From contig JAHEIA010000002.1 of assembly GCA_024639625.1 (NCBI GenBank), forward strand, positions 1-16,596: 16,596 nucleotides of DNA, in the 5' to 3' direction. Under the pieces are notes generated by a model, which saw only the letters and a program-made list of their open reading frames with translations, did not search any database and was not told the DNA's origin. The position numbers and the translations under genes were made by a program. This DNA is from Chromatiales bacterium (GTDB lineage Bacteria > Pseudomonadota > Gammaproteobacteria > Chromatiales > Chromatiaceae). Shown here piece after piece: positions 6,505-13,497 of the stretch (its first letter is position 1; each line of letters begins with the position of its first letter).

Positions 6505-7638
6505 CTATTGTGTTTTCGAGCACTCCTGCAGCGCCGCGAAGGCAATATCGAATCCCGCGAGGTCCAGCGTCGCTTGCTGGGTTCGGGTTACCGGCCAGGT
6601 AGGCCAGAAACCCAAAGCCAGGGTCAGACGCTCACCCTTGGCCATAGCCACCTGCACCGCTTGCTTGGTGTAGAGGGCGCGCTCGTTCAGGATCTGCGGG
6701 GCGAAAGCGACAAGCGCACCGTCATCCACGCGAAGCCCCTGCTCCGGGTAACTAGTATCAATATTGGAGTCCGTCTTGACCAGCACTGCGTCTAGGGTCA
6801 CCTGGATCTGCGCTTTGGTCGGTTCGTAGCCATCGTAAATGGTGAACTCGCGGGACAGCAATAGGCATCGGGTCGCCCCATCCAGTGGATCGGGACGCCG
6901 GTCCAATACCCAGCCCCCGGCCAAGGTGATCGGCAGGCTCGCGTCGTCGTAGCTCAGATCGGCGATACCGGGTTTCCGCGGGATCCCGCTCGGCGGCTTG
7001 GGGATCATCGCCAGATGAACCTCTTCGTCAAGCTTTGACTCCGCGTTGGCAGTCGGGGGCGTAGCCGGCTTCACGATCTCCGCGCGGGTCTCGGTCGCGA
7101 TGCTTGTCGCGGATTCGGGCTGGGCGGTGATGCTAGCGCGCTGCCCAGATGGATCACGCGGGGACTGGGCTGCCGGTGCATCCGCGGCGGTCGCAGGCAC
7201 CGGTTCGGGGGCGTCTCGTCCGCGAGGATCGGCGGAACGGAACGCGACCTTGCTTGTTGCGGCCTGCACGGACTGCGGGGTTTCTTGGGGAGCGGCAGGG
7301 GTGGTTGCAACTGCCTCTTTCACAGTGGTCCCGCGTCCGGCTGGGGGCCGGGCATCGGTTTCCGCTTCGCCCGCTTGGATCCCCAGCGTCGCGACTTCCA
7401 GCTCTGTTTCGGTTCTCCGCTCGATTATCGCGGGGTTTGGGCGATGGTCAGCGCTTGCCTCCGGCCGTATCGCAGCCATCTCTTCAGCCGGTGTTGAGCG
7501 CGCTGGGGGAGCCGGCAGCGTGAGCTCCGCGGCGTCAGGCGGTTCTTGGGTCGGTTGGGTCACACAGGCCGCCATCAAGACCGGGACTATCAGGGTCCCG
7601 ACGTAAACACGAGCGCGTTGCGTAAACTGAGAGTTCAT
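6505..7638 (-). CDS. Lipoprotein with disordered linker and unrecognised C-terminal domain
   Basis: The protein has 377 residues. The signal peptide ends in the lipobox LMAAC, with lipidation expected at C25. Residues 26 to about 210 are rich in Ala, Pro, Thr and Glu and look disordered, as in a spacer across the periplasm. Residues 225-373 form a compact domain opening with LPITLAGGWVLDRRPDPLDG. It contains two Cys (C258 and C373) that could form a disulfide, and GFWPTWPVTRTQQATLDLAGF near the end in two pieces (343-350 and 351-363). I do not recognise this domain. It is the first gene of the minus-strand run, 45 bases before the heme-sensor gene, so it may be an envelope partner of that sensor. 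The start is an ATG with a weak GGAA/GAG upstream. Confidence 0.8.
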   Translation of the reverse strand: MNSQFTQRARVYVGTLIVPVLMAACVTQPTQEPPDAAELTLPAPPARSTPAEEMAAIRPEASADHRPNPAIIERRTETELEVATLGIQAGEAETDARPPAGRGTTVKEAVATTPAAPQETPQSVQAATSKVAFRSADPRGRDAPEPVPATAADAPAAQSPRDPSGQRASITAQPESATSIATETRAEIVKPATPPTANAESKLDEEVHLAMIPKPPSGIPRKPGIADLSYDDASLPITLAGGWVLDRRPDPLDGATRCLLLSREFTIYDGYEPTKAQIQVTLDAVLVKTDSNIDTSYPEQGLRVDDGALVAFAPQILNERALYTKQAVQVAMAKGERLTLALGFWPTWPVTRTQQATLDLAGFDIAFAALQECSKTQ

Positions 7639-8155
7639 TTCCGGGCTTCTCAGGATCGACTAGGAGCTCGGACTCACGGGACCTGGGAGTGTCGGTAACC
7701 CCTTGCCCCCTGCAATGCGGGAACCTAAAGCCACCAAATCCGTGTGAGGTTTGAGCAGACGTTGGTGGTAAATCTAACACCGATTGGCGAAAACGCCACT
7801 ACCCCCGGCTAAAAAACTGGGGTCAGGTCTAACATTCAAACACGAAAGATCACCTGCTATCGAGACCGGTTCGACGATCCGCAGCTCGCGTTCCTGCCCT
7901 CGTGAGGCAGGAGCCCTTCCTCGACTACCGCCTCGCCTTGGACGCAGTAGATGTCCGGCTGATTGGATCCGCGAGGGGGGAAACGAGCTTCGCCACGGCT
8001 CGGGTTGGCCGGACTATTTGGCAGCGATGGCAAGGCCCTGCGCCACCTCGTCCCATTCTGCATGCAGCCCGTTGAGCCTGGTCCCGGTGTCTCGGGGCGG
8101 ACCGGGCCGGAAATCCGGCTTTCGACGTCCTAGGCCGACCGCAACAGATAGCGGA
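7639..8155. other. Intergenic region with promoter of the lipoprotein-sensor-kinase run and repeat fragments
   Basis: These 517 bases separate the lipoprotein start from the end of the beta-helix gene. The 7-bp inverted repeat CCACCAA (7731-7737) / TTGGTGG (7762-7768) lies about 95-130 bases upstream of the lipoprotein ATG and could be an operator. TGGCG-AAAA-CGCCA (7785-7798) is a perfect 5-bp hairpin. A RAYT/REP-like fragment and palindrome follow (7817-7912, listed separately). GCCGG-AAAT-CCGGC at 8106-8119 lies just past the beta-helix stop and may be part of its 3' end, but has no T tract in the right direction. No convincing gene is seen on either strand. Confidence 0.5.
7817..7912. repeat. 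REP/RAYT-associated repeat fragment with palindrome
   Basis: The phrase CTGGGGTCAGGTCTAAC at 7817-7833 resembles the short sequences that flank REP-associated tyrosine transposases (RAYTs) in proteobacteria. A 7-bp perfect palindrome, TCCTGCC (7892-7898) / GGCAGGA (7906-7912) with a seven-base loop, lies 59 bases further on. No transposase frame is left. I read it as a mobile-element scar or solo REP unit; the match is from memory of the motif. Confidence 0.35.
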
Positions 8156-9028
8156 TTACGGACTTGGGTCCGGGAAGTTGCCGCCGCCGTCGGTACCTCC
8201 GGAGTAGTCCGTGGTGCAGCCGGAGACTGTGTTGTTGCGATAGATGCCCGTGGCGCCATCGGCGAAGGAGATACAGTCCTGCCCGGTATCAGAGACCTCG
8301 TTCGCAATCACCATTCCGCTGGTCGGCGAATTATATAGATCGATACCGGAGGTCTGAGTCGGATACGATAGGTTGGTAACGCCGGAGACTCGGTTGTTCT
8401 TGAGCACGGCACCCGTGCCCCGTGCGTGCTCGATACCGATTGCCCAACTTGAGTCCGCTTGGGTGTCGGTTACATCGTTGTCGAGGATCCTTACGCCGTC
8501 TCCAAGCGTGGCAATCCCGTACGCGTAGTCGCCACCACCGGTGGTCACTACCTGGTTGCGTCGAACGATTGTGCCGTGTCCGAAAACCTGTATGCCGATG
8601 GCTCGGTTCTGGTCCGCCCGCACATCCTCGATAAGATGGCCAAGCGAGAGGCCGGTTGGACTCTCGAGCAGATTTATCGCAAAGTAGAATCCGCGAATGA
8701 TCCCGTTGCGGATAGTTATGTTCTTGCGGTCTTCGGCAAAGATCCCAATCGCCTGTGTCGAGGGCCCCGCTGCGAGCCCACCCAGCTTGAAACCGTTGAG
8801 ATCGATGGTGACGTTGTTAGTATTGATGGTGATCGCGTTGCCCGTCGCGATGTCAGTGCCCAGGCTTGCTTTCAGACAATATACTCCCTGGTCGGCGATG
8901 ATGTACGGTAGCGAGTCGATCACCGTGCACTCGGTGGTCTCCGCCAAGACAGGGCTGGAAAGTGCCACGCAGCATGCCAGTGCGGCGACAACACAACGGA
9001 CAGATTGGGATGAGATCGAGTATGTCAT
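8156..9028 (-). CDS. Secreted right-handed parallel beta-helix repeat protein
   Basis: The protein has 290 residues. It starts with a Sec signal peptide (hydrophobic AALACCVALSSPVLA, likely cut after A29). The mature chain opens with ECTVIDSLPYIIADQGVYCL, typical of proteins that begin with a disulfide-bonded cap (C33, C51). It then runs through NosD/PbH1-like coils: ITINTNNVTIDLNGFKLGG, ITIRNGIIRGF, GTIVRRNQV, VRILDNDVTDT, AVLKNNRVSG and GIYRNNTVSG. The Asn-rich turns and V/I-x-x-N spacing define the fold. The end is Gly/Asp-rich. Such proteins bind or cleave polysaccharide or act as surface scaffolds; no catalytic residues are obvious. AGGAG sits seven bases before the ATG. The nearest gene with the same orientation, the lipoprotein, lies 517 bases away, so this is probably a single-gene transcript. 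Confidence 0.87.
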   Translation of the reverse strand: MTYSISSQSVRCVVAALACCVALSSPVLAETTECTVIDSLPYIIADQGVYCLKASLGTDIATGNAITINTNNVTIDLNGFKLGGLAAGPSTQAIGIFAEDRKNITIRNGIIRGFYFAINLLESPTGLSLGHLIEDVRADQNRAIGIQVFGHGTIVRRNQVVTTGGGDYAYGIATLGDGVRILDNDVTDTQADSSWAIGIEHARGTGAVLKNNRVSGVTNLSYPTQTSGIDLYNSPTSGMVIANEVSDTGQDCISFADGATGIYRNNTVSGCTTDYSGGTDGGGNFPDPSP

Positions 9029-9385
9029 GGCCCTTCTCCTGTGCGTGTTCCGCCGGACCCTGACAATTGCCGAATGCGGGCGTCATGCCACCGGCAGAAG
9101 AGTTAAATTACCTCTTTATAATTAAGTATATCAGTTTGGTGGTTCTGCCCCCTTGCGCTGCCGCGGTACCGCCACCGCTTGATACTCGAGAATCGGCACC
9201 TCATATCCGACCCTTGTGCGCCTCGCAAAGTGGCGAGAAGATCGAACCCGCGCCTCGTGCAGATCACGGCGCAGTGGCTTCGGATGGGCCCGCTTTGAAA
9301 TCGATTGCCGATCCGGGGTGGCATCCCGGGGCGGATGCGCTATGGTCGGAAAGCGGGGAAGTCGATGAACAAGAGGAGAACACAA
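9029..9385. other. Divergent promoter region between beta-helix and CDGSH genes
   Basis: These 357 bases lie between two oppositely transcribed genes. On the minus side a sharply AT-rich block at 9104-9136 contains TATACT (9125-9130, minus) and TATAAA-like stretches about 90 bases upstream of the beta-helix ATG; a matching -35 is not clear. On the plus side TATGGT at about 9341-9346 is the only -10-like element before the CDGSH gene and also has no good -35. No gene was found inside. Confidence 0.4.
9373..9378 (+). promoter_or_regulatory. Shine-Dalgarno site deciding the CDGSH protein start
   Basis: GAGGAG is followed by seven bases and the ATG at 9386. It excludes the longer in-frame starts upstream (from 9305 and 9365), whose extra residues also have no counterpart in the related fusion protein. 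Confidence 0.7.
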
Positions 9386-9628
9386 ATGAGTGAAGAAGCA
9401 GTCGTCGCCCGCAAAGGGCCCTTTGCGTTCGAGGTGACGGAGGGAAAGACTTATTACTGGTGCGCCTGCGGCCGCAGCAAGAACCAGCCGGTGTGCGACG
9501 GATCACACCAGGGAACCGGTATTGACCCCCTACCCTTTACCGCAGAGAAAACCGAGACCGTCTATCTTTGCGGTTGTAAGCAGTCCGCGAACAAGCCTTA
9601 TTGTGACGGCAGCCATCAGTCGCTCTAG
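9386..9628 (+). CDS. Double CDGSH iron-sulfur domain protein
   Basis: This 80-residue protein is made almost entirely of two CDGSH motifs, each binding one [2Fe-2S] cluster through three Cys and one His: C26-x-C28 ... C37-DGS-H41 and C62-x-C64 ... C73-DGS-H77. The pattern matches tandem-CDGSH (MiNT-type) bacterial proteins related to mitoNEET, which are redox or cluster-transfer proteins. There is no signal peptide or membrane anchor, so it should be cytosolic. It is strikingly similar to the first 80 residues of the fusion protein encoded at 10435 (shared YYWC/VYWC, CGRSK-x-QP, CDGSHQG and PYCDGSH/PFCDGSH blocks), so one arose from the other by duplication or both from one ancestor. It is probably co-transcribed with the methyltransferase gene 81 bases downstream. 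Confidence 0.93.
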   Translation: MSEEAVVARKGPFAFEVTEGKTYYWCACGRSKNQPVCDGSHQGTGIDPLPFTAEKTETVYLCGCKQSANKPYCDGSHQSL

Positions 9629-9699
9629 GTTCGGCGCCCGCATCTCAATCCGTGGACTAGCGGCCCTGCTTACGGTCACTGCTTCGTGAAGACGACGAT

Positions 9700-9703
9700 G
9701 AGG
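9700..9703 (+). promoter_or_regulatory. Shine-Dalgarno site for the methyltransferase gene
   Basis: GAGG with a six-base spacer precedes the ATG at 9710. The upstream GTG (9686) and ATG (9698) have no comparable site, and the family normally begins near MWDQRY. Confidence 0.45.
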
Positions 9704-9709
9704 CCGAAT

Positions 9710-10306
9710 ATGTGGGACCAGCGCTACGGCGAAGAGACCTATGCCTACGGTACTGAGCCAAACGAGTTCCTGGTTGCTATGGCGGAGGAACTACCCGCGG
9801 GAAGGCTGCTCTGTCTCGGCGAAGGCGAAGGGCGCAACGCGGTCTGGCTGGCGCAACAGGGGTACGAGGTTACTGCCGTGGATACCTCCGGGATCGGTTT
9901 GCGGAAAGCGCAACTACTGGCGACCGAGCGTGAGGTCAGAATCCGAACGGTACAGGCGGATCTTGACGATTTCGTCATCGAACCGGCGCGCTGGGATGCG
10001 ATCGTGTCCGTATTCTGCCATCTGCCTCCGGGATTGCGGGCTCGAGTGCACCGGCGCGCGGTGAACGGTCTTCGCCTCGGCGGTGTATTTCTGCTGGAGG
10101 CTTATACTCCCAGGCAGCTGGAATACGCCACCGGAGGTCCACCGACGGTCGAGCTGATGATGGACCTGGAGAGTCTGCGGGGCGAACTGGCCGGTCTTGC
10201 GTTTCTGCATGCCGAGGAACTCCTGCGAGAAGTACGCGAGGGGGAGTTCCATAACGGGACGGGAGCAGTGGTCCAGGTCGTCGCGCGGAAGCCAGGTGGC
10301 GGCTGA
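9710..10306 (+). CDS. Class I SAM-dependent methyltransferase (TehB-like)
   Basis: From ATG 9710 the protein has 198 residues. It opens with MWDQRYGEETYAYGTEPNEFL, whose first 20 residues are the usual start of small TehB/UbiE-like methyltransferases. The SAM-binding motif I is LCLGEGEGRN (34-43), with acidic D58 at the end of strand 2 (VTAVDTS) and QADLDDF at 82-88. FCHLPPGLR (102-110) and the GGVFLLE strand complete the fold. The substrate is not evident: TehB itself methylates tellurite/selenite, but many relatives act on thiols or small molecules. It sits between two CDGSH-encoding genes, 81 bases after one and 128 before the other, and is probably in the same transcript. ATG 9698 or GTG 9686 are possible longer starts. 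Confidence 0.88.
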   Translation: MWDQRYGEETYAYGTEPNEFLVAMAEELPAGRLLCLGEGEGRNAVWLAQQGYEVTAVDTSGIGLRKAQLLATEREVRIRTVQADLDDFVIEPARWDAIVSVFCHLPPGLRARVHRRAVNGLRLGGVFLLEAYTPRQLEYATGGPPTVELMMDLESLRGELAGLAFLHAEELLREVREGEFHNGTGAVVQVVARKPGGG

Positions 10307-10434
10307 ACCGCAGCACTGGAGAGCTGGAACGCGTCGGCATTGTGCGAACGTGACCCGCTCCCTAACCAAGCTACTAATGGGGGGTGGCAGATCGGAATGC
10401 ATCGCGGGGAACAAGCAACTGCTGGAGTAACCCA

Positions 10435-12675
10435 ATGAAAGCACCGAAGATCGCGGACACTAAGCCGATACCGGTCGAGCTGAAGGCTGGGACTACCGTT
10501 TACTGGTGTTCCTGTGGTCGATCGAAGACCCAGCCCTTGTGCGACGGCTCTCATCAGGGCAGCGAATTCACCCCCCTAGCCTTCACCCCGGAAAAGGACG
10601 ACAAATATTTCCTCTGCCAATGCAAACACACCGGCAATCCCCCGTTCTGCGACGGCAGCCATAAGCAGATCAGCGATGCGGACCTGGATGCCCAGGAAGG
10701 GCTGGATACGGTCTGGCACAAGGTCGCGGAGCCGAACGACTTGCGGGATGGCGAGGTGCGAACCGCACAGGCAGGAAGCAAAAGCCTTGCGCTCACCCGC
10801 TTCGACGGGAGCTATGGCGCCCTGGATAACGCCTGTCCGCACCAAGGAGGCCCGTTAGGCGAAGGTTCCATCGAATGTACCGGCGAGGGCGACTGCTGGC
10901 TGCGCTGCCCCTGGCATGGCTGGGATTTCCACCCCCTGACTGGGAAATCCCCCGGCAGCTTTGGCGACGGGGTGGCTATTTATCCCGTCGACGAGCGCGA
11001 CGACGGGGTCTATGTCCAGGTCAAGGAGCGCCGGGAGCGGGTGCGTACGGTCTCCGACGTCATGATCGAGACCCTGGTGAACTGGGGGGTAAGCCATGTT
11101 TTCGGCATGGTGGGTCACTCCAACCTGGGCCTGGCGGACGCTATCCGCGAACAGGAGGCCGCAGGCAAGCTGACCTATATCGGGATCCGCCATGAGGGGG
11201 CGGCGGCCTTCGCTTGCTCCGGCTTCGCCAAGCTGACCGGTCGCCCCGCGGCGTGCCTGAGCATTGCCGGACCGGGTGCAACCAACCTGCTCACCGGTCT
11301 GTGGGATGCCAAGGTCGACCGGGCACCGGTGCTGGCGCTAACCGGCCAGGTCAACACCCAGGTCTTCGGCCCGGGGGCTTTCCAGGAGATCGATCTGGCC
11401 GACGCCTTCTCCGCGGTCAGCGCCTTCAGCCAGACCGTGCTGCCGAACAGCCGGCACGCCGAGTTGATGACGCTGGCGCTCAAGCACGCGGTGGTGGAAC
11501 GGGACGTGTCCCACCTGATCTTTCCGGACGAAGTCCAGGTAATCCCCGCGGCGGAGGGTGCAGCGCCTTCGGCGCCGGATGGCCGCCTAGGGCACCTGGA
11601 CATCGCCCCGTCGGAGACGAGTATTCAAGCCGCAGTGGCGCGAATCAGGGTTGCCGAGCGGCCCGCCATCGTGGTCGGGTACGGTGCCCGCGAGCCGATG
11701 GACGCCGTCATCCAGCTTGCGCAGCGTCTCAGTGCACCCGTGCTGACCACCTTCAAGGCAAAGGGGCAGATTCCCGACGATCACCCGCTGGCGGCGGGGG
11801 TGCTCGGGCGCAGCGGGACCCCGGTGGCCAGCTGGTGCATGAACGAATCGGATCTACTGATCGTTTTCGGGGCCTCGTTCTCCAACCATACCGGCATCAC
11901 GCCGAAGAAGCCCATCATCCAAGTGGATTTAGATCCCATGGCGCTGGGTAAGTTTCATCCAGTGGAGGTGCCGGTGTGGGGTGAAATCGAGGTCACCGCA
12001 CAACGTCTGCTCGCCGAACTGCCGGCTACCCTTGCGGCCGTCGATCAACGCCCTGCAATCGCCGAACGCCAGCGCCTGTGGCGCGAGGAAAAGGTCCGCC
12101 GCGCCGAACGCGACCGGGGGCATGGGGTAAGCTCCGCTGCGATCTTCGCCGCCCTGTCCCGAGCCTGCCCGGAGGACGCGGTGATCGCCGTGGATGTGGG
12201 CAACAACACCTATTCGTTCGGCCGCTACTTCGAGTGCCAGCGACAGAGTGTTTTGATGTCCGGTTATCTCGGTTCCATCGGCTTTGGCTTTCCCGCAGCC
12301 ATGGGGGCCTGGGCGGCAACCCAAGCCATTACGGCCCAGGCAGAACGCCGGGTGATCTCCATCAGCGGCGACGGCGGTTTTGGCCAATATCTTGCGGAAT
12401 TCACCACCGCTGTGAAGTACGGCATGAACATCACTCATGTGCTGCTGAACAACAATGAACTAGGCAAGATCTCGAAGGAGCAACGGGCGGGAAACTGGCC
12501 AGTTTGGCAGACCTCCCTGCACAACCCGGATTTCGCTGAGTTCGCCCGCAACTGTGGCGGTCACGGCGTGCGGGTGGACACCGCCGGGGAGACGTTGGAA
12601 AAGGCGCTGCGCGAGGCGATCGCCCACGAGGGTCCGGCGCTGGTGGAGATTATTTCCGACGTCGATCTAGTTTGA
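10435..12675 (+). CDS. CDGSH-CDGSH-Rieske-ThDP enzyme fusion
   Basis: One uninterrupted frame of 746 residues. Residues 1-80 hold two CDGSH [2Fe-2S] motifs (C25, C27, C36, H40; C61, C63, C72, H76). Residues about 93-198 are a Rieske ferredoxin domain with C134-P-H136 and C158-PW-H161. Residues about 204-746 are a full ThDP enzyme of the pyruvate oxidase/acetolactate synthase superfamily: Pyr domain with the activating Glu in RHEGAAAFA (E254) and GPGATNLLTGL (279-289), a central domain (about 395-530), and a PP domain with GDG (645-647) and NNN (672-674). The expected reaction is decarboxylation of a 2-oxo acid, with carboligation or oxidation. The clusters suggest one-electron transfer to or from the ThDP intermediate, which is inference. 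The start is ATG 10435, with GGAG seven bases upstream. No signal peptide: cytosolic. Substrate and flavin content are unknown. Confidence 0.92.
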   Translation: MKAPKIADTKPIPVELKAGTTVYWCSCGRSKTQPLCDGSHQGSEFTPLAFTPEKDDKYFLCQCKHTGNPPFCDGSHKQISDADLDAQEGLDTVWHKVAEPNDLRDGEVRTAQAGSKSLALTRFDGSYGALDNACPHQGGPLGEGSIECTGEGDCWLRCPWHGWDFHPLTGKSPGSFGDGVAIYPVDERDDGVYVQVKERRERVRTVSDVMIETLVNWGVSHVFGMVGHSNLGLADAIREQEAAGKLTYIGIRHEGAAAFACSGFAKLTGRPAACLSIAGPGATNLLTGLWDAKVDRAPVLALTGQVNTQVFGPGAFQEIDLADAFSAVSAFSQTVLPNSRHAELMTLALKHAVVERDVSHLIFPDEVQVIPAAEGAAPSAPDGRLGHLDIAPSETSIQAAVARIRVAERPAIVVGYGAREPMDAVIQLAQRLSAPVLTTFKAKGQIPDDHPLAAGVLGRSGTPVASWCMNESDLLIVFGASFSNHTGITPKKPIIQVDLDPMALGKFHPVEVPVWGEIEVTAQRLLAELPATLAAVDQRPAIAERQRLWREEKVRRAERDRGHGVSSAAIFAALSRACPEDAVIAVDVGNNTYSFGRYFECQRQSVLMSGYLGSIGFGFPAAMGAWAATQAITAQAERRVISISGDGGFGQYLAEFTTAVKYGMNITHVLLNNNELGKISKEQRAGNWPVWQTSLHNPDFAEFARNCGGHGVRVDTAGETLEKALREAIAHEGPALVEIISDVDLV

Positions 12676-12810
12676 TCGCGGGGCTCGCGAGATAGGTCTC
12701 CGCCGCCCGCTAGGTTCGGCATACGTATGGGTCTTGCGCATAGGAAGAACGAAGGCAGTCTGCGCCCGGGCGCGCTTCGCGGCACGCATGTCGTGCTGTC
12801 GAGCCCGCGC

Positions 12811-13176
12811 TCAATCCGCGATCAGCCAGGCGTGCGCTGCCGGTAGCTGATCCGCGGGGAAATGTTTCACCTGGGCTGCAACAAAGTGGCCGGCAAGACT
12901 TTCGGCCAAATCACCCAACCGCGAGTCTGTAACCAGCGCAACCTTGCCGATCCGGTGGTGATGGTTGCGCACGAAACGCAGGTGCTTGAGCATCGCCCCC
13001 AGGTTGTCCCAGCCCGGAAACTCCCGAGCCTCGATAAGTAGCCCTTGCAAACCGCCGGTCTCCTCGACGAAGGGGTCCAACTGGGCGGCGAGCGATGCAA
13101 AGTCTTCGGCTGTCAGCGGGCCTTTCGGGCGTACGTGCAATACCGAGGTTGCCCGATCGAGTTCGTGATCAATCAT
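12811..13176 (-). CDS. SpoIIAA-like (STAS superfamily, DUF3478-type) protein
   Basis: The protein has 121 residues, starting at MIDHELDRA; a longer frame from 13227 exists but adds 17 residues unlike the family. The pattern is VLHVRPKGPLTAEDFASLA, then VEETGGLQGLLIEAREFPGW in two parts (37-46 and 47-56), NLGAMLKHLRFVRNHHHRIGKVALVTDS, and AAQVKHFPADQLPAAHAWL at the end. This is the SpoIIAA-like fold (Pfam DUF3478-type), whose members are small cytosolic or membrane-peripheral proteins of poorly known function. No obvious phosphorylatable Ser at the classic STAS position could be assigned. A GGAAGA sequence eight bases upstream supports the start. The gene ends 135 bases from the convergent ThDP fusion gene, and the small membrane-protein gene lies 126 bases upstream on the same strand. 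Confidence 0.85.
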   Translation of the reverse strand: MIDHELDRATSVLHVRPKGPLTAEDFASLAAQLDPFVEETGGLQGLLIEAREFPGWDNLGAMLKHLRFVRNHHHRIGKVALVTDSRLGDLAESLAGHFVAAQVKHFPADQLPAAHAWLIAD

Positions 13177-13302
13177 CTTCGTCTTCCAGGATCCATGCGC
13201 CCGGGTTGAGTCCCACTGGAGGAGCACAGACGGGCCACATCTCTGTGCGGGCCGCCGAGGGTCCGGCGGCTAAAGGCTCCGCCATTAGCGCTGCGAAATA
13301 GC

Positions 13303-13434
13303 CTATCCGATTCGGCTGGTATCGCATTTTTCGAGCGACTCCTTGATCTCCTTGATGTCCCTGGCCATGTAGGAGATGCGAACGAGGCTGACGGTAACCA
13401 GGCCGAGTATGGCCCCCAAGAATCCAACTTCCAT
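13303..13434 (-). CDS. 43-residue single-pass membrane protein with charged coiled-coil tail
   Basis: A short gene with strong local signals: GAGGAG seven bases before the ATG, and a hydrophobic segment at residues 4-20 (FLGAILGLVTVSLV with flanking residues). After that comes a charged amphipathic helix, ARDIKEIKESLEKCD (24-38), with I/L at heptad-like spacing, and a Cys at 37. The layout (short periplasmic or N-terminal end, one helix, cytosolic coiled coil) is typical of small bacterial membrane regulators or complex subunits. No family is recognised. It lies upstream of the SpoIIAA-like gene on the same strand, with 126 bases between, so the two could share a promoter. Confidence 0.65.
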   Translation of the reverse strand: MEVGFLGAILGLVTVSLVRISYMARDIKEIKESLEKCDTSRIG

Positions 13435-13441
13435 ACGATTT

Positions 13442-13447
13442 CTCCTC
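13442..13447 (-). promoter_or_regulatory. Shine-Dalgarno site of the 43-residue membrane protein gene
   Basis: GAGGAG on the minus strand, seven bases before the ATG at 13434. This near-ideal site is the main evidence that the tiny frame is translated. Confidence 0.6.
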
Positions 13448-13497
13448 GAAGAAACATCACCGCACCCTATTTTAGCCCAGTACGAACTACCAGACGC

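Noticed and set aside
7690..7760. Possible GEMM (c-di-GMP) riboswitch upstream of the lipoprotein gene, suggested by GGGGTTACCGA on the minus strand
   Set aside because: The rest of the aptamer, including the GACGCAAAGCC-like segment and the paired arms, is absent from the preceding 100 bases.
7784..8338. 184-codon plus-strand frame across the intergenic region and the end of the beta-helix gene
   Set aside because: It overlaps the beta-helix gene antisense, is Arg/Gly/Pro-rich and has no domain.
12676..12810. Intergenic stretch between the ThDP fusion and the SpoIIAA-like gene, checked for a terminator
   Set aside because: GC-rich with several short self-complementary pieces but no stem followed by a T tract in either direction.
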